64,000 nucleotides of DNA from Nereocystis luetkeana (taxonomy: Eukaryota; Sar; Phaeophyceae; Laminariales; Laminariaceae), in assembly GCA_031213475.1 (NCBI GenBank), contig JARUPZ010000023.1, positions 6,714,157 through 6,778,156 of the forward strand. The letters run 5' to 3'. A program made the translations under genes and the position numbers. This document shows positions 36,508-48,676 of the stretch, in pieces. The number at the start of each line of letters is the position of its first letter. Within the stretch, counting starts at the first letter, position 1. The notes beneath the pieces are model-generated. The model made no database searches. It saw only the letters and a list, made by a program, of their open reading frames with translations, and was not told the origin of the DNA.

Positions 36508-39500
36508 TCGCTGATAGCTGTCAGCTTTGCTCTTCTCCACTTCCTTCAAGCGATTGTTGAGACCTTCGACCGCTGTCTGAAAAAGCTGTTCCATCGAGTT
36601 GACCTGTTGTCGAGATACGTACTCCTCTCCGAGCATGTTGGCGTGCTGTCTTGATTCATCCTCCAGCAATCGTATCTGGCAGAAGTGCTCCACGGAAACA
36701 AGCATTGGACTCGAATAACAATCTCGAACGACGTACTGTACGTATTCAGATCAAGGCGATTCGGTTGCCTGAAGAAAATATCGTACCACTCCACGTACTG
36801 TATTGTGTTCGACTAACGCTATTAATAGGCTAATTACGATATAGGGACTTCATTTGTTTCGTGTGCCTGATGTGCAATCAGTGCCTGATATACAATTAGT
36901 CATGAGGGTTTGTATGCTTGTCGCGATGCAACCAGACGAATGAGAAGAATATGTTACTTTGTTTCAGGGCGTCACCTTGTTCTGCAGGTGGTGAATCTGC
37001 TGCTTGCATGTAATCACTTGCGCTTGCAGGCCGTCGTTGAGGGCATCCTTCTCGCCAACCTCGCTCAAAAGATCACTGACAAGCACATGGGTATGATCGT
37101 TTATTGCATGGGGTGTGTCAGTCCACAGTAATACTGAATGCCACGAAATCGGGACCTACTGTGTGGAGGCGGCACAGCGTACGTGATCGCTTTAAACCTC
37201 TAATAAAAGTGCGATCGCATCATCCTTGACACGGATAGGCGCAGTAGATGAGCCGGATACCACTGTACTGTATATTCACGAATAATTTGGTCCATGAAAC
37301 TCAACTATCCGCGACAATGCGTGGTTAAGCTACAATAAGACCATGAGTATTGCGGTTGCTTGCGACGAGATAAACTCTTGTGTAAATCTACTACAGCAGC
37401 AGTAGTACGATTTGCCTCGATGTGGCTCCGATAAACCCCTAGCTTGTTGGTCGCTGACTTAGCTCACCTAATACGATTGTTGGTGTCCCTTTCCTGCTTT
37501 CGAACTTTCGACTGGCAGACGCGTAGCTCCCTGCACCCATTGCGAGCAATATGGCATATGTTGCCACCGCCAAGGGATGACACGTGCGAGGGCGGTAGCT
37601 TTGTTTTCGTGGCGGTGTTTTTTTTTAGTCCATGTCGTCGGCATTGTCTGGCTTTCAGGACACAGTGCGTATAGCATGTAGGCCGTGCTATTCACCGAAA
37701 ATAATCTGTGGCGTTGAACAAGTAGGTACACCATCGTGCTCGATTTCGGTGGATGCGTATAGGCGGGCATGAGCCCCCCAGCACAATGACCTAGCCTAAC
37801 CTCATGACTGCCAGATGGTCTTCTTTTTCCTTGGTTAACTCGGCTTGGCTCGAGCTGCACTCCGCACTAGCACTCGCGGCCGCAGTTATGTACGCCTTGG
37901 TACGCTCCTCGTACGCTTGCTCGAGGCGTTGCATCTCGCTGATTGAGGACGACGTCGACGTACGGCGAGAGAAAACTTTGGTTGGAGGCGCCAAACGGAT
38001 CACGTCGTATGCTTGTCTCATTCATGGCTTGTAGCTCTGTCTCAAGCCCGTGTTACCGTATCCCCCTGAATAAACACTCTTACTTGGTATTTATACTTGT
38101 AGGCATTGCATGGTTTGACTCACCCAACATATTAGGTAATCATCTCAAGCGACTCACCGAACATATTTGGTTTCCATGCGGTCCATTTCCTCCTTCCACT
38201 GGCATTGCATGGTTTGGCCTATCGAGGCAGCGTCTTCACCGTCGGGCGCGTGTGCGCTCTTCTGGGGTCAGTAGGTGGTGGAGAAATTTAATACCAATTA
38301 ATACGAATCAGGCCACAATCTTAAGTAGAGCATGTTCGGTAAAGCCTGCCAGCATTTATAGTGTGAACCAATCTGCTTGAGTACGCGGCAAGACTGGTGC
38401 CGCCATGTACATGGCGCGCTTTCATCGCAACGAAATTAACTGTCTAGAGAGCCCGGCGGAGGAGATATGGATAGGTCATCGCGCGGCCTACTATGCAGCA
38501 AGAAAAAAGACAAAAAATACAGGTGTTGGCTTGGGAATTACCTCGAGCAGATTGAGCCTGTTCTCTAAAGCTTCCGCCGTGCTTCGAAGGCGAGTCTCCG
38601 TCGCGCTCCTCTCGATGTGAATTTGGGCTAGTTGACAACTGGCTATTTCCGATGCCTACGAGTCAAACAGTGAAACACGAGGGAGCGAAACACGGTGAGA
38701 GACGGACGGTTGAGCCATTTTGCAACAGTTGTGATCACATACTTACTTTACGTACGTACTGTAGCTATTTCAATCGTTACTACTGTACAGCAACGCCTAC
38801 CTCTTCGGCAGCCGTCTTCCTGGCCGTCATGCGTGCCAATTCGTCGCTTTTTAAGTCCAATTTCTGCTGCAAATCTTGACAACTTGCTTCAAGATCTGGC
38901 ACGACGTTTTTGCGAGCGTTGACCGTGACGGACATTGCCCTTTGACCGAACACTAGAGTCGCCAAAGTCTCTCCAAATTCATCCCTGCGACAATAGACAT
39001 ATAGACACATGAACATGATCAGTATAAGCGCTCGCACGCGGGTGCAGCAAAGTCAGTAAAAGCGCTGGTCGCACATAGGGGTATGTTTGACACATGCATC
39101 TAAATTGTGGTGCAGACGGTAGATTCGTTTAGCTGCTACGGTTCGCCGACGCGTGTACCTTCCAGGCAGTAGCGTCAAGATTAGTGCTGTCCCGCAGTTC
39201 CCGCCCAAACTTTGTTGTAGCAAGCGCGTGAGCTTGCTGTCCCGGTAGGGCACATGCGGTCGCCTCTGAAAAAGAAAAACAGTTGTGCATCAAACGTCCA
39301 ATACAAGGCCGCTGTTAGATGGTCGCTTTCACTATTATACCAGGAACAGTAAAACCTCTTCCACACTCTACGAATCAATATGCGTGGTTTCGGCTGTGCA
39401 ATACAAGTAAGTAGCCTGATTATATTACGAAGACAACGCGGGAAACAGAGATAAACACCGACACTTTTCAGTCTGTTGCATCAATAAAAAACAGAACTCT

Positions 39501-41875
39501 AGCTGAGAACACCACAAAACGTGCCGATGACTGGTACGCGAACCGAGAAGAGCAGCAAACCCGGAGACACGAAAGCTACACATTCTCTTCGTGGGGCAGC
39601 CTTGTCGACTTGTGTTGCAGCGAAATCTGCGAGTCTCCGTGCAGCGGCCTCCCACTGTTGGCTAGTAGAGTATTTGAACACACGTTTGCGAGGGCAGCCA
39701 CGCAGTTCCCCAGAGCAGATAAGCTGAGGTTGATGGACTTGCATTCCTCCAGACGCTGGTACCGTGCGCTCGACCGCTTCGAACTTTCGCTGCCGGCCAA
39801 ATCCGCCAGCATTAAGCAAGTCTGCTACAGGAAGAAAATCAGGGTATATGCAAGAAAATACAATCGGTCACCAAATATCATACCCTGGTATCAGGCGGTA
39901 TAATATCAACGTGTCAGATAGCGGGCAGGCAAAAGTGTACTCCCCCAAAGGGGAAGGTCGATATTTCCGGTCAGCAATCAAACACGGCAGATAGGCACGG
40001 TGTACGTGTGTGGTATGTTCTGGTTATCTCTTGGGTGTTTGGCTCTAATGCTTGCGAATGTTTCATTTATTTCTCATAGCCGAAATCATGGAGCCTTGAG
40101 CTCCCGCCCCCCTCTCTCCCACATACAGCACGCGTCTTTACTCTTGTCGCGCGATGGGGTCAGCACTTCGATCTCTCGTCGACTTACGAAATGTGGTAAT
40201 TTCTCGCGTTACAGCTAAACAACCAAACGATTTTCAGGTACAAGCTGTCCAATCAGGGACCTCACATCTACAGTACCATTTAGCGATACAAGGGTCGAGG
40301 ATAATGACGTTAACCACCGAGGCGACCAGGCTGAATTACCTATCATGTAGTTCTCTAAAAGTAATCGTACCTGTGTCAAGACACCTCTCGGATTGCATAG
40401 CGCACCCTCGGCGCACCGGCGTTCGACGTAGACGAGAGCAATAACGTGACTACGACTGGACTGCCCGTTACGACCTTCGCCGGCTTGAGCTCTATGCCTC
40501 CCGCCTTCGTCGAAAAGGGCCATCGCGGTGGCAGCATCTTTCACGGCAACGCGGCAAAGGCCTTCCACAAACGTATCGCCGGTGGACGTCTCTCGAATAA
40601 CCATGTCTCTCGAGGTGGATGGATCCAACAGATCCTGCATCACAGAAGATATGAAGTCAGTAAGGAGGTGGAACCAACAGCGAAACTGCATATATATTAC
40701 AAGGAGGGGGCCTGTGATAAGTCAGTCTTGATTATAATAAATATTCCCGCGAACAAACTTTAAACTACACCTCGTACCTGCAATGTTTCGCAATATATTT
40801 GCAAGTAGGAGATGTGTACGCGAGCGCAGGTCGTCGGAATCTTGTCGAGATCCGCAAAAAGCTTTACTAGGCTTCGATATATCATTCCTGTCTCTGCCCC
40901 ACCGGTCGGACCTGCTCCGCTCATTGTGTATGATTTACCTGCCGAGTTGCAGGTGAGGACGTTGATTAGCTTTGAATGGCATACCAATAATCATCTTGTA
41001 AGGCTGTGAGTTGGCTGACAGTTGGCTGACTTCAGCTCGTTTCTAGTTATTGGAGTTGTTGGCTAGGCATTTTAGTTGGTGGAACGTGCCTAATTATCCG
41101 ACCAATATCCGACTACAGCAGTAGTTGGTTTCCCTTGTTTGTAGAAGGGCTATTTGGTTTTATAAGACTTTATGTGTGTAAAAAAGCACAACAAGGTAAG
41201 TCCTTGACTCCGGCAGTGATCTCTAAAAATAATGCGGGATCCTCCGGAGGCGCCTCCCGTCCAAGGCTGGGGGGGGGCTTTCTTGGCTCTTGTCTCGGCT
41301 TGTTTGCCTGAGTAAGCGTACTACAGTAGTAGTGTCCGACCAAGTCCAGCTAACTGCCAGCCGTGTCATTGTTGACGTTGACTTCTTTGACGAGTTAGCA
41401 CCTACCATACCTCAATGGACAGCCATCCAAACACAAACATCGAATCACACCTGAGCCTCTGCGACCAGCACATATAATAGCCCCGTTATAGCCGCTCGCG
41501 ATCTCATCCAAAATACCTGCGGCCGAATTTTCGAAAACCTGCATCGACGGGTATATCACAAGGCGTGCAAAGAGTCAGTACGTATTCTCGGTACGTATTC
41601 TCCGAAGTAGAATTATGGGTTGGTAATTACTTGTTCCCTGATAGATTCACTGGTGAAGCTGTCTGAACAAGCTGTCTGTCTATGACCAGGAAGTTCTTGC
41701 CGCACCTGTTCCTGTGTGTCTTCCGTTCCGAAGCACCCAGAATATTTAAATTCCCGGCGGGTACCCCGTAGGTATGATATCGCTCCAGTGGGCGCCCACG
41801 CCTCGATACACGATGGCGACGGGCTGGTGTCGGAATCACCCATCTCTGACAGCGTCGCTGTAACATTCTTCGAGA
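36508..41875 (-). CDS. Kinesin with N-terminal motor and coiled-coil stalk, partial at both ends
   Basis: ATP-driven microtubule motor. Twelve exons join in phase: 41875-41706, 41538-41451, 40938-40778, 40634-40371, 39821-39684, 39265-39159, 38984-38801, 38655-38542, 37934-37801, 37530-37468, 37075-36976 and 36675-36508. Motor motifs in order: [35 protein letters not shown] (P-loop), [23 protein letters not shown] (switch I), LADLAGSE (switch II), [48 protein letters not shown]. Then heptad-rich sequence ([20 protein letters not shown] onward) forms a long coiled coil. [15 protein letters not shown] and FGQRAM resemble plant ARK-type (armadillo) kinesins, but no armadillo repeat was found, so the subfamily is tentative. 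The P-loop has Arg-Arg where Gln-Thr is usual. The first beta strand (VRVRP) and the end of the tail are missing from the model. Confidence 0.92.
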
Positions 41876-41965
41876 CTGAAGCCTAAGGCGTAAAACATTG
41901 AGCGCGACGTGGGAAACAACATGAGCACGGACCTATTGACCTTGCAGCCGTATTTGTATGTTTTA

Positions 41966-42085
41966 ATAAGGCTTAGATTGGATAGGCGCTCGGTCATCCT
42001 GTTACCTTTAGCCCAACGGACTAAGGCGACAACGGCAGAACATGGGTCGTTGGTCGTGAGTTCGAATCTCCCGTCCACATGAAAT
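41966..42085 (+). repeat. tRNA-like SINE-type repeat, copy 1
   Basis: The sequence TAGCCCAACGG fits a pol III A box, and GAGTTCGAATCTC about 50 bp later fits a B box. The T-arm can pair 4 of 5 positions, but no matching 5' acceptor strand is present, so it is not a functional tRNA. The upstream AAGGCTTAGATTGGATAGG block and A box recur in copy 2 at 42222-42285. It lies just upstream of the first kinesin exon found. Confidence 0.55.
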
Positions 42086-42221
42086 CGCTTTTAAAAGAAA
42101 AGTGAGTTTCCTCATTTCAAAAATCTAAAAAACATTTATGGATCTCCAGAAATTGGAACCCCGTGTTGGTGTCACGCGTCGACCCGTATATCCGGCCCGT
42201 TCCAGGGGGGGAGAGTGTTAC

Positions 42222-42285
42222 AAGGCTTACATTGGATCGGCGGTCGGTTAAGCTTTTACCTGTAGCCCAACGGACTAAGACCTTA
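42222..42285 (+). repeat. tRNA-like SINE-type repeat, copy 2 (no B box)
   Basis: About 60 bp matches copy 1 at roughly 80% by eye: AAGGCTTACATTGGATCGG, then CGGTCGGTTAAGC and GTAGCCCAACGGACTAAGAC. It diverges just after the A box. Confidence 0.55.
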
Positions 42286-42289
42286 ACAC

Positions 42290-43616
42290 GTAATTATCGA
42301 CTACGATGTGTATTATTGTACGGACAACAAGACGATAACGAACCGCTCGATTGAGTTATTGACTAATTGTGGTTCAACGTAACGTCATCGTCAGCCGTGT
42401 AAAGCCAAGTACTGCTGTACTACTATATGCTACTCTATGATATCGGTATAATAGTACCATACAGGTATTTACATCAGATACAAGGGACACAAAAAAGACG
42501 CACACACCGCTGCCAGCAGTTTACTTGGTCCATACGGGCAGCATATTTTTGGTACAGTACAGCAGTCCGGGCGAGAGGTACGTACGTAAACATGTAAACT
42601 ACCTGGTACCAGATATTATTAATAGTATGCGCAAGTCGCCCTGGCCTGCGACGATTTGATTTAGGTTCGTTCATACACATCAGTACAGCAGAAGTGTGTA
42701 CAGTATCAGGTACCAGGTAGAAAGCAGCACAGGACAACCACTACCAGGTATAATAAGAAAACGAGCAATAATATGAAAGGGAGTACTGAAGGTACTGAAG
42801 TTAGTGCAGAAAGCACCCATTCTCAAATAAGAAATCCAGGCTGGACATGTTTCTACATAGTATAGGTGTCCGGTATCGTACTTGTCCTACGCTCCACGCC
42901 TCCACGCTACTCGGGCGATATAATGAAGAAAGGCAGAGAAAGGTTGTAAAAACATCGACGATTGTTGGATGTTCTTCGTTGAACTTTTTTGTAGATGCAC
43001 ATATCGTACCTGGTATGCCCGTGTATGTTTTCATCATACCTCAGTTTCGTCCGTTTCTGGTGTGCCTTCTCCCACAACGGGGCATAGCCTACAGAACACG
43101 CGAACGTTCTCGATCTTGGTATCCTCGACCATTAGGAGAGAAGTTAAAAGAAGTTTTCTGGCTGCACCAACGATTGCAAGCAAAAGGGATTGCAATTCAC
43201 TTCCAGTTGAGAAGGGGAGTGAAAGGGTCCAAAAAAAACGATATATATGTCAGCGGTGACCTCTTGATCGTCCCGGCTGTTGCCCCCTGCGGTGTATGGA
43301 GCTCTACTCGGTTCGCTGCTATACCATACCTGGTACCTGGTATAACATAGCAGGTACCAGGTACAAGAAGAGGGTATGATGATACTCGTGCGAATATACT
43401 CGTACCTACGTGATACACACCGGTATCCGCGTATTATGAAAAAAACGACGGCTGTGTTTACCGTCTTTCCCAAAAAAAGTATCCTTGGAAGTTGAAAATT
43501 CGAAATTTGAAATTAGGAAAAATCTCGGATCTTTCTCTTGGATTTATGGATCATACTCGTACGTACGAATATTCGTGTGTACTCCTATTAATAGATATAC
43601 CGGTACTCCTATTAAT
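42290..43616. other. 1.3 kb without a recognised gene
   Basis: It has many TACCAGGTA/TACCTGGTA motifs and a 167-codon plus-strand frame (42847-43350) without an ATG start or family match. Seen as intergenic. Confidence 0.4.
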
Positions 43617-45012
43617 AGAACTACGTATTAGCTCACTCTCTGGGCGTGCTCGGGTGGTACATACCTGACCTCTCAGGGTGTGTCTTAACCCCCCCCCCGA
43701 GAGTATTGGAACGAACCGAATGGAATATTGTGTGCCGCATGAATTGGTGTTGATTGGTTGTCGGAAACGAATAGATTCAGTTTGTTTCCGAGGTTTTCTT
43801 CTTTCGGGAAAGTTATGAGTGATCAATGTTGAAGATCATGCTGCACATCATTGTCGGATGGCAAGAGAAATAATAGATTCAGTGCAGTCCGAGAAGACAG
43901 CAGTATACCAGGTACCAGGTATCTAGTATCTAGGAAGAGGAAGAAGAAGTGTTGCAACGTTGCAACCCTTTTTCTTGTTTGGTTTGGGAGGGCCGAACGG
44001 CCGAACCGAACGGGAACAAATAACAGATTATTAGATGTAGATGGACACCACCGAAGATGGTGGCTGTGGACTGTGTGGACTGTGGACACCACAATTTGCC
44101 GTGGCATGTGCAAAATATACAGTTAGTTGCTCGTGCCGATTCGGCTGGCGAGGCCCAGGATTCTGCACGGACCCAAACACGTTTTTTAGACTGTAGATAG
44201 GAACGGAACGAACGAAATGGAGCAGCCTCGTTCCGTTCCGCTCGTTTCCATCATCAGAGCTCCCACTTGGGAATCGAGTATTATTCACGAACGAGTATAT
44301 AAAATATGCAAAAAAAAATAAAGCGGTGCTTATTTTTGCGTCGAAGCTAAAAATCAATGAGAGAGCGACGCATTCTGAGTTCTAACTTTGCCGAGCTGGT
44401 GAACGAGGGCCACGGTGAGCACCGGGCTTTACGTGAAGCGGGCGACGGGGCTCACTGTGGCAGAGAGGGAGAAATGCTTTAGCCGGACCGAATCGGTGGC
44501 GAGATGGTCGCGAGAGGGGCGGGCGGCGTACGAGGCTGAGAGACAGAAGAAGCTCTTCTGTTCGTTTTTTTTCTTCTTTTTTTTGACCGGGTGTAAAATT
44601 CCATTTGGAAATTCAGTAAAAATGGGATATAGACGAGACATATTACGCAGCTGCTAGCTTGCAAAGTTGAGTATCAACTGTCAACTATATAACCAGTCGA
44701 ACTCGCAGCTGACGTATTCCATAATTTTATAAAATCACAGGCAGAAAATATTTCAAGAAAAAAGAGGACAGTTTTTTTTTTCTTTCCGAAAAATTCGGTT
44801 TCATTTTCATTGTTTCGCTGTGCCGTGCTGTGCTTTCTCTTTCGTACATACGAGTACACTGGTACAGACATGGAGCAAAAGAAGAAAATAAGTATCCTAC
44901 CTGGGGTATGTACGTACGTACGACATCCGCGACGCGAAGCGTATGTGTGGCGTCCGAGCAGTTTTCTCCTGAAGCACGGCGGCGGGACTCGGCATTTCAA
45001 GTCGCCAGCTTG
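43617..45012 (+). repeat. Dispersed ~1.1 kb repeat family, copy D (interrupted)
   Basis: It starts AGAACTACGTATTAGCTCAC with the GGCGTGCTCGGGTGGTAC block, is interrupted at about 43680-44260 by unrelated sequence, then resumes at AGAGCTCCCACTTGG and continues through the conserved GGTGAGCACCGGGCTTTACG region to AAGTCGCCAGCTTGCAAC. The interruption contains copy 2 of the short dispersed repeat. This is the most divergent of the four copies. Confidence 0.8.
43786..43880. repeat. Short dispersed repeat (~100 bp), copy 2
   Basis: It repeats the blocks GTTTTCTTCTTTCGGGAAAG, GTTATGAGTGATC and TTGTCGGATGGCAAGAG of 34250-34372, inside the segment interrupting copy D of the 1.1 kb family. Confidence 0.7.
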
Positions 45013-45830
45013 CAACTCCAATCATAATAATGACCGTGTTTCCCCTCGCGGTCATCGTAGGATAACATAGGTTCTGGAACCCCAGGTGTAGCACTACACC
45101 CTGCACGCCCCCATGCCTGCTCCTTGCCCCGCATCCCTCTCCACACGTGTCTTCACCTAAGGTGCGGCTGACTCGCAAACGCTGCAAACCACGCGCAAGT
45201 AGCCTATGTACCCTCGCATCAAGATGTCGTCTTCTTCCCTACTACAGTAACTCCCAATGCTTCTCTCTCTTATTCTCTTCCCTCATGACTATGAATGCAT
45301 TTATTGGTGACCTCGTTGTCTCTTGTCTCCCCTTCACGTTAACCTTGTCCCGGCTGTCGATCGTACCCTTAACCTTCCCTCTACTACTTTTTTCACTTCT
45401 GAAACCCAGACTAGGCCACCTTCATGTTCGCCGTTACGTATGGTATAAACGTGTTCGACGCCCATCGACCCTCCCTCCCGCCGCCAGCTTGATCGCCTCC
45501 ATTATTATCCCGGAATTTAGAGCAAATCCTCTGGAACCAGCCCCTTCTCCCTTGGCTTAATTCGGCTCGTGGGCTGACTCACTACGCCAACTCCTCTTAT
45601 TATAGCCCCGTCCCGCGAGTCCAATGACGGCGATGTCCCGACAACAGTGCTACCTGCTATATAATTACATCGACAAAGACAAGCATATTGGCCGCATGCA
45701 CAGAGTCCGAGGTGTTCGAGTTTAATGGATTCCTGGAGCGCATACCTCAGTGCCGGACTGTTGGTTGTGGTTGTGATGCCTGTCGAATTAAAATGCTGCA
45801 AGCAACAATTTAAGGAGAAACCAGCCACTC

Positions 45831-46692
45831 TCATTTTGCGGCGAATTGCAAACGCAGGAAGTAAATTACGATAGTCCTGTACTGCGAGAGGATGCAAGAT
45901 GATGGCATCATTACGGCCGCTTCGGAAAGACCAACGATTCCACCAAAGCTCGGAACGATTGAAGAAGGCACTCTTCCGTGAAGGGTGACGTGACGGGTGA
46001 TCTTCCAAGCATAGACAGTTTTCGCGGTGGTACAGCCTTCGCCGCTTCCGTGGATCACCTCCACGCTCGTATTACGTTTTGGAAAATTCTACGTCCGATT
46101 GTATGATACCTGGTACAGTAGTACCACACTGTCACGCCCATGTCGGTCGAAAAACACCATTTTTGCCACCGCGCATTCGTTCCAAGAACACTAAAGACTA
46201 GACTCGTTTTTTTCGAGGTAATTAAATATCAGATATAGGGCTCTAAGAGTCTAGACTTCGAGCATAGCCTATGCCAGGAATCTCAAGTGTACAACCAGAT
46301 AATTGTATGGAATAGCATGGAGTGAGTGCCATTATCCGCGGCATTAATACGAAAAGCTGAACTGTCATCTAGCCGTCAGGAGCGGTAGAACACAAAAGGT
46401 AACGTCCCCTCCATGTTGGCATCGTTCGCCCACTCAATGCAGCCGCTAGAACAATCAAGGGTCAGTGGCATACTGATCCTTAATCTAGGGGTTAGGAATT
46501 GTTTCTCAACGGGCATCGTGCGCATTGAGCTCAGTCGGTTTTTCAAGCCTCAAGCTCTACGCACGCAAGCACGGAGACTGCGACTTACTTGGTCATTTGT
46601 GGAAAATTGGTGGGTGCCCCCTGTGGGAAACGTATGCGGTTTGCCGGCCTCGATCAGTTCCTGGCATGGCTGTCGCTTCTGTCGCTCTTTGA
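45831..46692 (-). CDS. Two linked exons of an unrecognised minus-strand gene (3' end)
   Basis: The exon at 46692-46589 (34 residues, with RQPCQELIEAGKPHTFPTGG) ends at a consensus CAA|GTAAGT donor. In phase 0 it can join the exon 46058-45831 (75 residues to a TGA), which starts VIHGSGEGCTTAKTVYAWKI and ends in a hydrophobic segment RTIVIYFLRLQFAAK. Phase agreement and splice consensus support a real gene, but no family is recognised. It could be the 3' end of the SNF5-like gene upstream on the same strand, though SNF5 proteins do not usually end this way. Confidence 0.35.
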
Positions 46693-48676
46693 CTCAGTAC
46701 ACGTACGTACACGCTGGGTTCAAATCAAAACACTAGCCTACTTTCTGCACAACCACAAAGTACTGAAGTATAATACCTCTCCCAGAGCATCAAAGCTCAA
46801 TTGAACGTGCACCCTCTGCAAGGACGTTTTTATTGTCATTTAACGGCACTCCTGGTCGAAGCCACCTCACTCTTCCGAATACCGCGAACAACTAAATTTT
46901 ATGAGAGCCTCCAACAAAAACACAACACCATTGGCTACGCCCCTTCAATATTCTAGCGAGCGGTTATGTCCAAGGTACACACGATCACCGACGCGCAATC
47001 CAGCTCCACATATTTAGTGCTTCATGGCCGCAGGTCTGCATAGCGTGGACGCAAAACGGAGCACGGGATATCGATTAGTGAGCGACGTCACGGCTAAGTC
47101 AGAAGGTGGACCATAGACAATAAACGACAGAAAGAACACGGTCGAAATAGAGGTTCTGCACCGGCATGTATTTACAATTTAGCTGTGCATTCAACTTCCG
47201 CCGGAACTGCAGCATACTGACGGTTGTCTTGCGACGATTCACACAACGTATTCTGGAAAATACAAACATGCAGCAGGCGCTACGGCTAATTATGAATACC
47301 GCACAACGATGCCGAGACCTTGGCCCATTTGTGGTTTATCGTCGAAAGGTCGTGCCAGACCCGAACACCAAGGAAACGAACTTCATGTTGTCAAGCGACT
47401 CGATAAATAACTACATTGAATCTGATTGTCATGCTCGACAGGTCGGGGCGGAAGACAGTGTTCTACACCGGCGATACGGTGATAAAACGACTGCTCCAGC
47501 AGGGCATGCACGTCGAAGGTCGAAGCAATCAACCGATTCTACCGCGCAAATCATGGTTATAATGAAGCAGACGATGAGGTTTTATCGTAAGCGTCGCAGC
47601 TACTTACATCAGAATCGATCTGCGTAGGCTCTATGGGGGCAGAGCATCAGACTCAATTTTGAAATTGTTTCACACCGGAACAAGCACATTTTCATGATGA
47701 AGATCTCTACTCGTCAGCACACGAAGCACATAATCTCAGGGCCCGTGTTCGGACTAAGAGGCACGTCGGGTCGCGAAACCTCCACTCTGAATACAGCTAC
47801 TTGGCTGTCGGCGTCGAGTACCGTTCGAGACAACTCTAGCAAAGGAGATGGGGGGCTTGGTAATATCGAACCGTTGCCCCAAGGCTCCCCCAAGAGAGAA
47901 ATATTTTGGGTGATACAATCTTTTCGGGCATGTTTTTTTAATACTAACCTCGATAGCACCGCACATTGGGGGAGGGGGTACTCGTGCCATGCATAGCCAT
48001 AGTCGTATGACCATAGACCCTCTCAATCCCTACAATGCCGGGACGGAGCACGTCGGGTTTTCACCGACTAGGCAGACATTGCTTGCACCAAGCGTGAAGC
48101 GCTGCGAGGTGTTGGGCGAATCGCATGGAGGGTGAGCTACATCCTATTAAGAACGCTTATCAGGCGGACTTACACATGGATGACAGCTTCGAATGAATTG
48201 TTCGTTTTCTGGTGTGGCCACTTCCAGAAACAGCAATGTGTATACTGTGTTACTGCCTCGTGGGTGCCTTACCATATACCTGGTACACACTACCATACTA
48301 CGCGATACGATCATCCCCCTTGTGCGGAGTCTAGGTTTTCCACCCCGCACAAATTGTCTAACTCGAGCGTCAGTATATGGGGGTGGTAGAAAGGTCTCGT
48401 CCCGAAGAATGTTGACCAGCATCAAGATTTCTTCACGCGATTCTGGCCTAAGAGCATCCTCTGTTCGTCGTGACTGTTCGTCAGGGAATCCCATGCCTTG
48501 CGAACAACGGGGTAGGTAGCTATGCAGCTATTAGTGCATGAAACTACTGTATCACCAGAGACCGTCAACCATTGGCCCTACAGTATGCCATGTAGTAAGT
48601 CATGCGGTGAGCCAAACCGGAAATAGGGTTCGTGTTTCTCTGAACTAAAACGATCCGTGTCCATTTCGCTTATCAC
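46693..48676. other. 2 kb with no firm gene, perhaps introns of the SNF5-like gene
   Basis: A minus-strand frame near 48468-48330 reads RRTEDALRPESREEILMLVN and DETFLPPPYTDARV after a possible acceptor, and could be a further exon in phase 0. A plus-strand 153-codon frame (47166-47627) begins without ATG and matches nothing I know. Confidence 0.35.

Noticed and set aside
41966-42085. Functional tRNA gene
   Set aside because: A-box and B-box-like motifs and a T-arm are present, but no acceptor stem can be formed and the anticodon arm is poor.
47166-47627. 153-codon plus-strand frame
   Set aside because: Begins at a non-ATG codon, no recognised domain; a neighbouring frame (RKTVFYTGDTVIKRLLQQGM) looks equally good, so neither can be chosen.
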